DNA of 6,805 nucleotides. Origin: Syntrophomonadaceae bacterium (GTDB lineage Bacteria; Bacillota; Syntrophomonadia; Syntrophomonadales; Syntrophomonadaceae). The stretch spans positions 1 to 6,805 of the forward strand of contig JAAYJY010000194.1 of NCBI GenBank assembly GCA_012522705.1. Direction: 5' to 3'. Numbering within the stretch: the first letter of the stretch is position 1; each line of letters starts with the position of its first letter. This document shows positions 1 through 5,325 of this stretch, piece by piece. The notes under the pieces are model-generated. The model worked only from the letters and a program-made list of their open reading frames with translations. It ran no database searches and was not told where the DNA came from. A program made the position numbers and the translations under genes.

Positions 1-141
1 CACACCACACTCTTCTTTAAATTTATTTCCGCTTATTTCATTAACCACTCGATAGCCTCCCCCCTGCCACTGGACAGCAATGCCCACCGCCCTGACTATC
101 CTCTGGCCGTCATCTGCGCTTACCAACCGGTCAACCCCCAA
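1..141 (-). CDS. Possible partial CDS downstream of purB, unknown protein
   Basis: An open frame on the minus strand has no stop from just after the purB stop to the window edge and exits exactly at position 1. It reads about 47 residues from a possible TTG start at 141; the frame itself opens after a TGA near 190. The translation (…VDRLVSADDGQRIVR…, then …GYRVVNEISGNKF…) has a protein-like composition and normal-looking codons, but I recognise no family. No good Shine-Dalgarno sequence lies at a suitable distance from the TTG. An ATG at 178 leads only to a 15-codon peptide in another frame. It could be a third gene of the purE-purB operon, a broken gene, or chance. The plus strand is also open here but translates less plausibly. 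The 3' end lies outside the window. Confidence 0.33.
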   Translation of the reverse strand, partial: MGVDRLVSADDGQRIVRAVGIAVQWQGGGYRVVNEISGNKFKEECGV

Positions 142-185
142 TATGACCGAGGGGCGCGTCCCTGGATGCTGCGCGCATATAATTG

Positions 186-1481
186 TTAATCAATCCCGCA
201 GCGTTTAAATATGGTATCCACTTGGGCGGTATAGATGCCATAGTTAAAAATAGCCTCTATCTCATCCAGGGAAAATTCCTTCATTATCATAGGGTTAGCC
301 AAGACCAAATCCTTAAATCCAGTGTGCTCTCTCCAGCTCTGCATGGCCGTGGATTGGACCAGCTGGTAGGCCTCTTCCCGCAGCATTCCCCTGTCTATCA
401 GGGCTAGCAGCAATTGCTGGGAAAAAACCAGTCCCAAGGTTTTCTCCAGGTTGCGGGCCATGTTTTCCTCATATACCATCAGCCCCTGCATGACCCCGAT
501 GAATTTCTGCAGCATATAATCGACCAGGATGCAACTGTCCGGGATTATGATCCGTTCCACCGAGGAATGAGTGAGATCTCGTTCATGCCACAGGGACACA
601 TTTTCCAGTGCGGCCAGGGAATTTCCCCGCACCACCCGGGCTAATCCGGCCACCCGTTCGCTCATCATAGGATTGCGTTTATGGGGCATGGCCGATGATC
701 CCTTCTGCCCCTTCTGGAAAGGCTCTTCCACCTCCAGTATTTCGGTGCGCTGCAGATTACGGATCTCGGTGGCCATCTTCTCCAGGGAACTGGCGATGAC
801 CGCCATGGTAGTCATCAGCTGGGCATGGCGGTCGCGCTGGATGACCTGGGTAGATGCCGGGCAGGCATTAAGCCCCAGTCTCTCACACACGTATTCCTCC
901 ACCCCCGGATTCAGGTGGGCAAAATTACCCACTGCCCCCGAAATCGCCCCGCAGGCTACCATCTCCCCGGCTTGCTGCAACCTGGTCAGGCTGCGGCCGA
1001 GCTCGCTATACCAGACCGCCATCTTTAAACCAAAGGTAGTGGGTTCCCCGTGAACCCCGTGGGTGCGGCCAATACACAGGCTGTATTTATATCTTTTGGC
1101 CAGGTCGCCGATAATATTCTTCAAGGCCGCCAGCTTGGTGGCGATCAGCTCCACCGAGTCCCTCATCTGCAGAGCCAGACCGGTATCCAGGATATCCGAT
1201 GAAGTCATGCCCAAGTGAATGTATTTGGACTCTTCACCCACAAATTCTCCTACATTCGTGAGGAAGGCAATCACATCATGGCGGACTTCATTTTCGATCT
1301 CGTGGACCCGCTGCAGGTCGAAATCAGCTTTTTCCCGAATCACCGCCACTGCTTCGGCGGGTATGCGCCCCAGCCGGGCCCACCCTTCACAAGCGGCCAC
1401 CTCTATATTAAGCCAGTTGCGCAGTTTGTTTTCCTCCGACCAGATAGTCCCCATCTCCGGCAGAATATACCTCGCGATCAT
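186..1481 (-). CDS. purB: Adenylosuccinate lyase (PurB)
   Basis: Cytosolic adenylosuccinate lyase of the fumarase/aspartase superfamily. It catalyses two beta-eliminations releasing fumarate: SAICAR to AICAR in de novo IMP synthesis, and adenylosuccinate to AMP. The 431-residue length is usual for the short form in Firmicutes. Visible signatures, in order: R67-H68; K-Y-I-H89 followed by TSSD (93-96); GRTHG with His141, the expected general acid; and the flexible signature loop GSSAMPHKRNP (261-271), whose serine supplies the general base in this family. Q-R-D-R-H (215-219) is also typical. The ATG is preceded by AAGGGGG at good spacing, and its first base is the last base of the purE TAA stop, so translation is probably coupled. 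It should follow the control of the ykkC-type leader ahead of purE. It appears full length and intact. The function is assigned from conserved motifs and is very secure. Confidence 0.97.
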   Translation of the reverse strand: MIARYILPEMGTIWSEENKLRNWLNIEVAACEGWARLGRIPAEAVAVIREKADFDLQRVHEIENEVRHDVIAFLTNVGEFVGEESKYIHLGMTSSDILDTGLALQMRDSVELIATKLAALKNIIGDLAKRYKYSLCIGRTHGVHGEPTTFGLKMAVWYSELGRSLTRLQQAGEMVACGAISGAVGNFAHLNPGVEEYVCERLGLNACPASTQVIQRDRHAQLMTTMAVIASSLEKMATEIRNLQRTEILEVEEPFQKGQKGSSAMPHKRNPMMSERVAGLARVVRGNSLAALENVSLWHERDLTHSSVERIIIPDSCILVDYMLQKFIGVMQGLMVYEENMARNLEKTLGLVFSQQLLLALIDRGMLREEAYQLVQSTAMQSWREHTGFKDLVLANPMIMKEFSLDEIEAIFNYGIYTAQVDTIFKRCGID

Positions 1482-2005
1482 TATTGTTCCCCCTTGCTCC
1501 GGTTAAGGTAGCCCTCTATCCCCAATTGCTTCAATTGCCGGTCCCTGGCCAGGACCCCGCCCGCCATGCGGACCCGGTAATCGGCCATCTTCTCATCCAA
1601 AACCGAGTCGTTGAGGCCCAGTATCTGCACGGCCAGCAAAGCAGCATTGGCGCTGCCATTGATGGCTACCGTGGCTACCGGGATGCCCTTGGGCATCTGC
1701 ACGATGGAATAAAGGGAATCGACCCCGGCAAGGGCACTGGTCTTAATCGGCACGCCGATCACCGGCAAAGTGGTATAGGCGGCAATTACTCCCGGCAGAT
1801 GGGCGGCTCCCCCGGCCCCGGCGATGATCACCCCCAGGCCCCGGGCCTTGGCCTCCCGGGCATAATCGGCGGTCTCTTGCGGTAAGCGGTGGGCCGAACA
1901 AACGGTCACATCGTACTCGACCTCAAACTCCTGCAGAATATCAGCCGCTTCTTTCATAATCGGCAGATCTGAATCACTGCCCATGATAATCCCAACAACG
2001 GGCAT
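1481..2005 (-). CDS. purE: N5-carboxyaminoimidazole ribonucleotide mutase (PurE)
   Basis: Class I PurE converts N5-CAIR to CAIR in de novo purine synthesis and works as a homo-octamer in the cytosol. The 174 residues contain the phosphate-binding GSDSD motif (9-13), SAHR (37-40) with the catalytic His39, and the glycine-rich GAGGAAHLPG loop (63-72). These are the family's active-site elements, and the length is normal. The ATG start fits the family N-terminus (M-P-V-V-G-I-I-M-GSDSD). Upstream, GGAG sits 5 nt from the ATG and a stronger GGAGGAG lies further away. No purK, which usually makes N5-CAIR, is visible; it may lie elsewhere. purE is the first gene after the ykkC-type leader and shares its last base with purB, so the two form an operon. 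Confidence 0.97.
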   Translation of the reverse strand: MPVVGIIMGSDSDLPIMKEAADILQEFEVEYDVTVCSAHRLPQETADYAREAKARGLGVIIAGAGGAAHLPGVIAAYTTLPVIGVPIKTSALAGVDSLYSIVQMPKGIPVATVAINGSANAALLAVQILGLNDSVLDEKMADYRVRMAGGVLARDRQLKQLGIEGYLNRSKGEQ

Positions 2006-2044
2006 CTCGGCTCCACGCTCCTCCGGTTGAATTTAGTTTCCCCC

Positions 2045-2103
2045 AAAAACAGCTTAAGCCCAGTTAGAACAGGTTCATAAACGATACCTATCCGCCCGGG
2101 CTT
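2045..2103 (-). terminator. Likely expression-platform hairpin of the purE leader
   Basis: The 3' end of the ykkC aptamer (AAGCCCGG, 2103-2096) can pair over 8 bp, including one G-U, with CTGGGCTT (2063-2056). A small inner stem, TAGGT with ACCTG, sits inside the loop. A run of five T (2049-2045) follows after a 6-nt gap, which is less compact than a classical intrinsic terminator. The stem uses conserved aptamer bases, so ligand-bound aptamer and hairpin should exclude each other. That predicts an ON switch, as known for PRPP riboswitches. The gap before the T run leaves the mechanism open. Confidence 0.5.
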
Positions 2104-2202
2104 CTATCCCTATACGGTGCAGCGCCACAGCGCCTGTGTCACTCGGACCGGCCCACGGTCGAATCCATGCGGAACCCTGGACACCACTTCGCGTTTCTCG
2201 CC
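2090..2202 (-). ncRNA. ykkC-class riboswitch, probably PRPP-sensing (subtype 2b)
   Basis: The purE leader carries the hallmark blocks of the ykkC aptamer in the right order: CCAGGGTTCCG (2180-2170), GGTCCGAG (2149-2142) and GGGATAGAAGCCCGGGCGG (2110-2092). A hairpin-forming GC-rich insert (ACAGGCGCTGT and flanks) lies between the last two. Known ykkC classes sense guanidine, ppGpp or PRPP, and the PRPP class precedes purine synthesis genes. With purE-purB directly downstream, PRPP is the most likely ligand, raising expression when the precursor is abundant. The upstream block GCGAAGTGGTGTCCAGGG also resembles my recollection of subtype 2. No tandem guanine aptamer, as reported for some PRPP leaders, is visible. 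The class is well supported; the ligand is inferred from context. Confidence 0.85.
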
Positions 2203-2222
2203 AATTGGTTTAATTCAACTAG

Positions 2223-2252
2223 ATATTAGCAAAATCTGGCCTACCCTGTCAA
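2223..2252 (-). promoter_or_regulatory. Sigma-A-like promoter of the purE-purB operon
   Basis: A perfect -35 box TTGACA (2252-2247) is followed after 18 nt by TAATAT (2228-2223), a 4/6 match to the -10 consensus. Transcription would start near 2216, just ahead of the ykkC-type aptamer, so the whole aptamer would be transcribed. The position supports the assignment. Confidence 0.65.
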
Positions 2253-2451
2253 CATTATGCCCATTCGCAGGGGAATCGAATACCATCTGCAATTACTGAC
2301 ACGCTTAGACCTATCGGCCTGCCCGGGTGGCCGCTGGTGTTCCCTCCCCAGGTGCAAGTTTAGGCCTAAAATTGACTAATATTATATAATCAATAGAAAT
2401 AACTAGCACGGGATTCATAATAGGAAGCTCGATTAAGAAAGGAAGGTGCTT
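2253..2451. other. Divergent intergenic region between purE and the GerMN gene
   Basis: I see no gene here. It holds the putative promoter of the plus-strand lipoprotein gene and its Shine-Dalgarno sequence. It also has some GC-rich short inverted repeats, for example GGCC…GGCC around 2317-2333 and ATTCG…CGAAT around 2263-2281. Their role is unknown; none has a T run. Short frames crossing the region lack ribosome binding sites and protein-like composition. Confidence 0.5.
2372..2399 (+). promoter_or_regulatory. Putative promoter of the GerMN lipoprotein gene
   Basis: An AT-rich stretch contains TTGACT (2372-2377), a good -35 match, with TAGAAA (2394-2399) 16 nt downstream. A perfect TATAAT (2385-2390) also lies here but has no proper -35 at the usual distance, so which boxes are used is uncertain. 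A sporulation sigma factor cannot be excluded. The distance to the start codon (about 45-55 nt) suits a simple leader. Confidence 0.45.
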
Positions 2452-2994
2452 ATGAGGCGCAAGATACTCTTGTCCCTGACCCTGGTAGGAGTCCTGGCCG
2501 CCATGCTGGCCCTGAGCGGCTGCCACTCCACCGACGTTCCCACCCAAACCGGGAACCAGCCGACCATCAAGACGATTACCCTTTACTTCAGCGATGATCA
2601 AGCCATGAATCTGGTCGGAGAGACCCGCGAGATTACCATTAAACCGTCCGCCCAAATGGCATCCGACGAGGCTGGGGAAATAGTCAAGGAACTGATTGCC
2701 GGACCCAAAGACCCTGGACTTATCGCCACTATCCCGGCGGATACTCTATTGCTGGGGGGTGAGGTCGCCGAAGGGATAGCCACGGTAGACTTCAGCGAGG
2801 AGCTGCGCAGCAATCATCCGGGCGGCAGCAGCGGGGAACTGATGACCTTGTATTCCCTGGTCAACAGCCTGACCGAGGTGACCGGGATAAAGCAGGTACA
2901 GATCCAGATCCACGGAGCGGATTTGGATACCCTGGCCGGACATGTGGACCTGACCCAACCCCTGACCAGAGACGAGAGCAAGATCAAAAAATAA
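2452..2994 (+). CDS. GerMN-domain lipoprotein
   Basis: A predicted membrane-anchored lipoprotein of 180 residues on the outer face of the membrane. It starts with a lipoprotein signal peptide: M-R-R-K, a hydrophobic stretch (5-21) and lipobox L-S-G-C with Cys24 as the lipidated residue. After a short linker, one GerMN domain fills about residues 43-172. It is recognised by T-L-Y-F-S-D near its start, ELIAGP, a central ATVDFS, NHPGGSSGELMTLYSLVNSL and TLAGHVDLTQPL. GerMN domains occur in GerM, a spore-envelope ring protein of endospore formers, and in other lipoproteins. This protein has one domain where Bacillus GerM has two, so GerM itself is not claimed. The ATG at 2452 is preferred over an in-frame GTG at 2446 because AAGGA (2439-2443) is spaced 8 nt from it and the GTG overlaps the Shine-Dalgarno region. 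It is transcribed divergently from purE and has its own promoter region. Confidence 0.9.
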   Translation: MRRKILLSLTLVGVLAAMLALSGCHSTDVPTQTGNQPTIKTITLYFSDDQAMNLVGETREITIKPSAQMASDEAGEIVKELIAGPKDPGLIATIPADTLLLGGEVAEGIATVDFSEELRSNHPGGSSGELMTLYSLVNSLTEVTGIKQVQIQIHGADLDTLAGHVDLTQPLTRDESKIKK

Positions 2995-3187
2995 GAAGCT
3001 GTCCCGGCCAGGGTTGCGCTGGGTTCATACATGGCGAGGTTGGCGGGGGTGGTTTCTATGATGAGCCGCCGCCGCCAGCACCTTGCTGCAGCGTACCACG
3101 GATGCCGGGGATCTATAAATACATCCAGTTCTATGATTTCTCGCCTCCCTATTTATGACTTGACGCAGCCGCAAGAAATGTAAATCA

Positions 3188-4528
3188 TCAAGGCTTGGTC
3201 TTGAACATCGCGCCCAGCATCTTGCGGAAAGATGATTCTGAACTGGCCGACGTCTCCGGGAAGAGCGCGTCCCGGATCTGCTCCAAATCCCCCTCACCGC
3301 GCAGCAGAGTGTCGATCTCCGCATTGCGTCCGTGTACCTGCTGCACCAGGTTCTGCTTCTCCCACAGGCTGACTTCCACCAACCGCAAACTCTTGGCAGC
3401 CACCATATCCTCCAGGCAGTTGAAAAAATAACCGGCGATATTTTCGTGGCTGGGATCGATATTGTCAAAAGGAAACACGTCATTGAGCGATACATTATCG
3501 TACTTCAACAGGGTGGAGTTTACTGCCGACAGCAGCTGGCTGTATGCGATTTCCTCCGTTGCGGGAACCTCGACCTGCACCTTCACCTGCCAGCGGTGGC
3601 GGTGATCCTGTTTGTTCCAGGGATCTACGAAGTGGAAATGACGGGTGTCCAGGAATACATCCAGGTGCATTATACTGGAATCTTCCCTTTCTTCGATCAA
3701 TTCCCGGGGCGCCGCCGGGCTGGTTCCATAAGACAGTTCAGTTCGCTCGCTGGTGACAACCGACCTGGGGAGCATGTTCATCTTCGGCCGGGACGGTTCT
3801 CTAGCGGTCATAGCCTGCAGGTCAGTATCTGCCGGCTTATCGCCCTCGCTGCCTATCTCCGCGGTGGCCGGAATCTCTCCCTGGTCAATCATGGCTGTCT
3901 CTGTTTCTGCTATGTATTCCTCATCAAAGGACCGTTCTGCTTCCAGCTTGGGCTCGCCTGCGGCGGCCTGCGCCCTGGCCTCATCTTTGCTATCTGCGCC
4001 CGCCAAATCAGCCAGTCGCTCCAACTCCCCGCGCTCGTCCTTTTCCGAGCGCATCTCCAGCCCACTGATTCTTCCCAATGGACTGGGGGAAGAGTGCCGC
4101 TGCTCATCCCGGCTCCGGTACGGTCCCGGCCCTTGCCGATTCAAACCACTCGGGACAGTCTGTTCGGCGGTCGCCCGGCTCTCCCCCGTTCCCCGGCTTG
4201 CCAGTTTCCGTTTTAGTTCAGCGATCTCGGTCTCCAGGCGGGCAATGTCGGCCTGCTGGGGTCCGATCAGGTTATCGACATTCTTCATCACCGCCGCCAC
4301 CCGCTGCCGGGCAGCATCATTGATCTCCGCGGCGATCCGACGACTTTCCTCCAGAGCGGCCCGGGCATATTCCTGTCTCTTCTCGAATACTGCTATCTGG
4401 CCTGCCAATTCGTCCGCTCGCGCCATAACCAACTGATGTCGGCTGCGGATGGTTTGCAGTTCCTCGGTCATAGCCTTTATGAGCAATTCATCATGTGTCT
4501 GGCCATGAGGTACATGGCTGATTCCCAT
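3188..4528 (-). CDS. Gene A: coiled-coil protein with C-terminal QueD/PTPS-like domain
   Basis: A predicted soluble protein of 446 residues with three parts. Residues 8-112 form a charged coiled coil resembling the C-terminal helices of DivIVA-type proteins (AALEESRRIAAEINDAARQR). Residues 113-285 are an acidic, probably disordered linker. Residues 287-394 resemble the tunnelling fold of 6-carboxytetrahydropterin synthase (QueD)/PTPS. Against E. coli QueD as I recall it, His297 and the pair His309/His311 (D-H-R-H) match the three zinc ligands. Asp344 in K-Y-D-N-V-S-L-N-D matches the catalytic Asp, and Glu390 (S-L-W-E) the pterin-anchoring Glu. The catalytic Cys position is Asn305 and the catalytic His position is Asn345, so normal synthase activity is unlikely. 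A short basic amphipathic tail ends the protein. The ATG at 4528 is chosen for AAGGGG 8 nt upstream; an upstream TTG (4546) overlaps that site. It lies 27 bp after gene B and is probably co-transcribed behind the c-di-GMP switch. Specific function unknown. Confidence 0.85.
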   Translation of the reverse strand: MGISHVPHGQTHDELLIKAMTEELQTIRSRHQLVMARADELAGQIAVFEKRQEYARAALEESRRIAAEINDAARQRVAAVMKNVDNLIGPQQADIARLETEIAELKRKLASRGTGESRATAEQTVPSGLNRQGPGPYRSRDEQRHSSPSPLGRISGLEMRSEKDERGELERLADLAGADSKDEARAQAAAGEPKLEAERSFDEEYIAETETAMIDQGEIPATAEIGSEGDKPADTDLQAMTAREPSRPKMNMLPRSVVTSERTELSYGTSPAAPRELIEEREDSSIMHLDVFLDTRHFHFVDPWNKQDHRHRWQVKVQVEVPATEEIAYSQLLSAVNSTLLKYDNVSLNDVFPFDNIDPSHENIAGYFFNCLEDMVAAKSLRLVEVSLWEKQNLVQQVHGRNAEIDTLLRGEGDLEQIRDALFPETSASSESSFRKMLGAMFKTKP

Positions 4529-4536
4529 ATCGTTCG

Positions 4537-4542
4537 CCCCTT
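4537..4542 (-). promoter_or_regulatory. Shine-Dalgarno site deciding the start of gene A
   Basis: AAGGGG on the minus strand lies 8 nt before the ATG at 4528. An in-frame TTG at 4546 sits just upstream of this site and has no Shine-Dalgarno sequence of its own, so the ATG gives the more likely start, M-G-I-S, similar to M-G-I-P in gene B. Confidence 0.7.
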
Positions 4543-4555
4543 GCAACAGTATTAA

Positions 4556-5044
4556 TTAACCAATCCTTTTATGATCGTTCTTCTTGTCTCTGGCCACCAG
4601 GGTAGGCGCGAAGGAATCGTGGTCGGCATCCTCCATAATACTCTCTACGGTCGCCTTATACTGGTCCAGGCGATCCAGAATACTATCCTTGAACTGATGA
4701 GCTTTCAGCTTCAATAGCTCCAGTTCCTGCTGCATGAGCCGCAATTCCTCTTCCTACTCCAGCAGCAGTTCCTCAGCCCGCGCCCGGGCCTGGGCCTCGG
4801 TCCGCTGGGCATTGATCTGGGCCACGATCATTATCTCCGCGATCTGCCGTTCCTTATTCACAAATTCGTCCAGTTTCTTCTGCAATTCGATCATACGGGC
4901 TTCGGCATCTTGCAGTTTCTTGCGGGCCAGAACTATCTCCGCCTTCAAAGCCTCTGTCTGTGCACTCTGGTCAAGCTTGTTGTGATCACCATCATTCAGC
5001 AATTCCCGGGGATTGTTGCCGAACACCGGAATACCCATCCTCAT
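4556..5044 (-). pseudogene. Gene B: DivIVA-like coiled-coil gene with in-frame TAG
   Basis: Read through, this gene encodes about 161 amino acids, almost entirely charged coiled coil. A TAG at 4756-4754 splits it into 96 residues, the stop, and 65 residues in the same frame. Sequence on both sides of the stop aligns without a gap to gene C: I-N-A-Q-R-T-E-A-Q-A-R matches T-N-A-Q-R-I-E-A-Q-A-R, and the stop falls opposite a Met. The gene was therefore whole until recently, or the TAG is read or is a sequencing error. CAG or GAG is the likely ancestral codon. It lacks the linker and QueD-like domain of A and C, and the membrane-binding N-terminus typical of DivIVA is not seen. AGAAGGA is spaced 8 nt from the ATG at 5044; a second ATG at 5038 is equally well spaced from AGGG. 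GGAAGAGG right after the TAG precedes TTG (4744) and ATG (4735), so the second half could be re-initiated. It is the first gene behind the c-di-GMP riboswitch. Confidence 0.65.
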
Positions 5045-5115
5045 CACCCTTTTCCTTCTATTTTGATACTGCCCGGCTTCACCATTATTCTTATCGGGCA
5101 GGCTTATCCGGCCAG

Positions 5116-5152
5116 AAAAAAACCTGCTAAATGCAACAGGTTGCATAGCAGG
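5116..5152 (-). terminator. Intrinsic terminator of the c-di-GMP riboswitch
   Basis: The hairpin has an outer stem CCTGCTA/TAGCAGG, an inner stem TGCAAC/GTTGCA, a 2-nt loop and a 2-nt bulge, directly followed by seven T (5122-5116). It lies between the aptamer and gene B. GCAACCTG in its 5' arm (5144-5137) is exactly complementary to CAGGTTGC in the aptamer 3' end (5181-5174), so an alternative antiterminator pairing is available. Ligand binding should hold the aptamer sequence, let this terminator form and switch B and A off. Confidence 0.9.
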
Positions 5153-5164
5153 CGATCATCATAA

Positions 5165-5250
5165 ATCGTACCGGCAACCTGGCAGTCATAACCTTGCGGT
5201 CTTAGACCCATAGCTTTGCGTCCTCACCTTTCGACGAGTTTGCTTTTGTC
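5165..5250 (-). ncRNA. Cyclic di-GMP-I (GEMM-I) riboswitch
   Basis: The minus-strand leader of gene B shows the GEMM-I pattern throughout: AGCAAAC, a 6-bp stem capped by a GAAA tetraloop (CTCGTC-GAAA-GGTGAG), the strongly conserved GGACGCAAAGC (5223-5213), then GGGTCTAAGACC with a GCAA loop and GGTTATGACTGCC, closing with AGGTTGCCGG (5180-5171). The GAAA tetraloop and the 3' helix fit the known tetraloop-receptor docking. This class binds the bacterial second messenger c-di-GMP, which governs motile versus sessile life and, in clostridia, adhesion and sporulation-related genes. The aptamer is followed by an intrinsic terminator with an overlapping antiterminator, so transcriptional control is expected. 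The controlled genes are B and, 27 bp further on, A. Class assignment is strong; the direction (OFF) is inferred. Confidence 0.93.
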
Positions 5251-5251
5251 T

Positions 5252-5280
5252 CATATAAGAATACGATCGTTTCCAGTCAC
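5252..5280 (-). promoter_or_regulatory. Putative promoter ahead of the c-di-GMP riboswitch
   Basis: GTGACT (5280-5275) and TATATG (5257-5252) are separated by 17 nt, each matching the sigma-A consensus at 4 of 6 bases. Transcription would begin near 5245, at the edge of the aptamer core, which is tight if the aptamer uses a longer first helix (ATCGTA at 5267-5262 can pair with TACGAT at 5170-5165). Read-through from gene C is the alternative, since no strong terminator follows C; only a GGGG-ATTTT-CCCC hairpin (5298-5286) without a T run is seen. Confidence 0.35.
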
Positions 5281-5325
5281 TGGTGAGGGGAAAATCCCCA
5301 ACCTATCCTTAAAATCTGCTTAACC

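Noticed and set aside
1..189. Plus-strand open frame ending at TAA near 187-189
   Set aside because: It translates to a composition unlike a typical protein end and would converge with purB; the minus-strand frame looks more natural.
2262..2281. tRNA T-arm-like sequence (TTCGATTCCC) on the minus strand
   Set aside because: No acceptor, D or anticodon stems can be built around it; it is a short chance match or small inverted repeat.
2117..2299. Plus-strand 60-codon frame between purE and the GerMN gene
   Set aside because: It runs antisense through the ykkC aptamer and purE promoter, with no ribosome binding site or family resemblance.
2995..3187. Possible bidirectional terminator or small gene between convergent genes
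   Set aside because: Only a weak CTTGCG/CG-CAAG hairpin near 3158-3174 without a T run, and no open frame with a ribosome binding site.
3025..3495. Minus-strand frame overlapping the end of gene A, Arg/Ser/Cys-rich
   Set aside because: Out-of-frame shadow of the gene A head domain; composition is not protein-like.
3332..4216. Long plus-strand open frame of 294 codons
   Set aside because: It lies wholly opposite gene A, whose domains and Shine-Dalgarno sequence are clear. The frame is rich in residues expected from the reverse of GC-rich coding sequence and has no recognisable motif.
4742..4756. Pyrrolysine or general TAG reassignment in gene B
   Set aside because: Gene C ends naturally at TAG with a TAA two codons later, and gene B is not a methylamine methyltransferase. 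A nonsense change or sequencing error is simpler.
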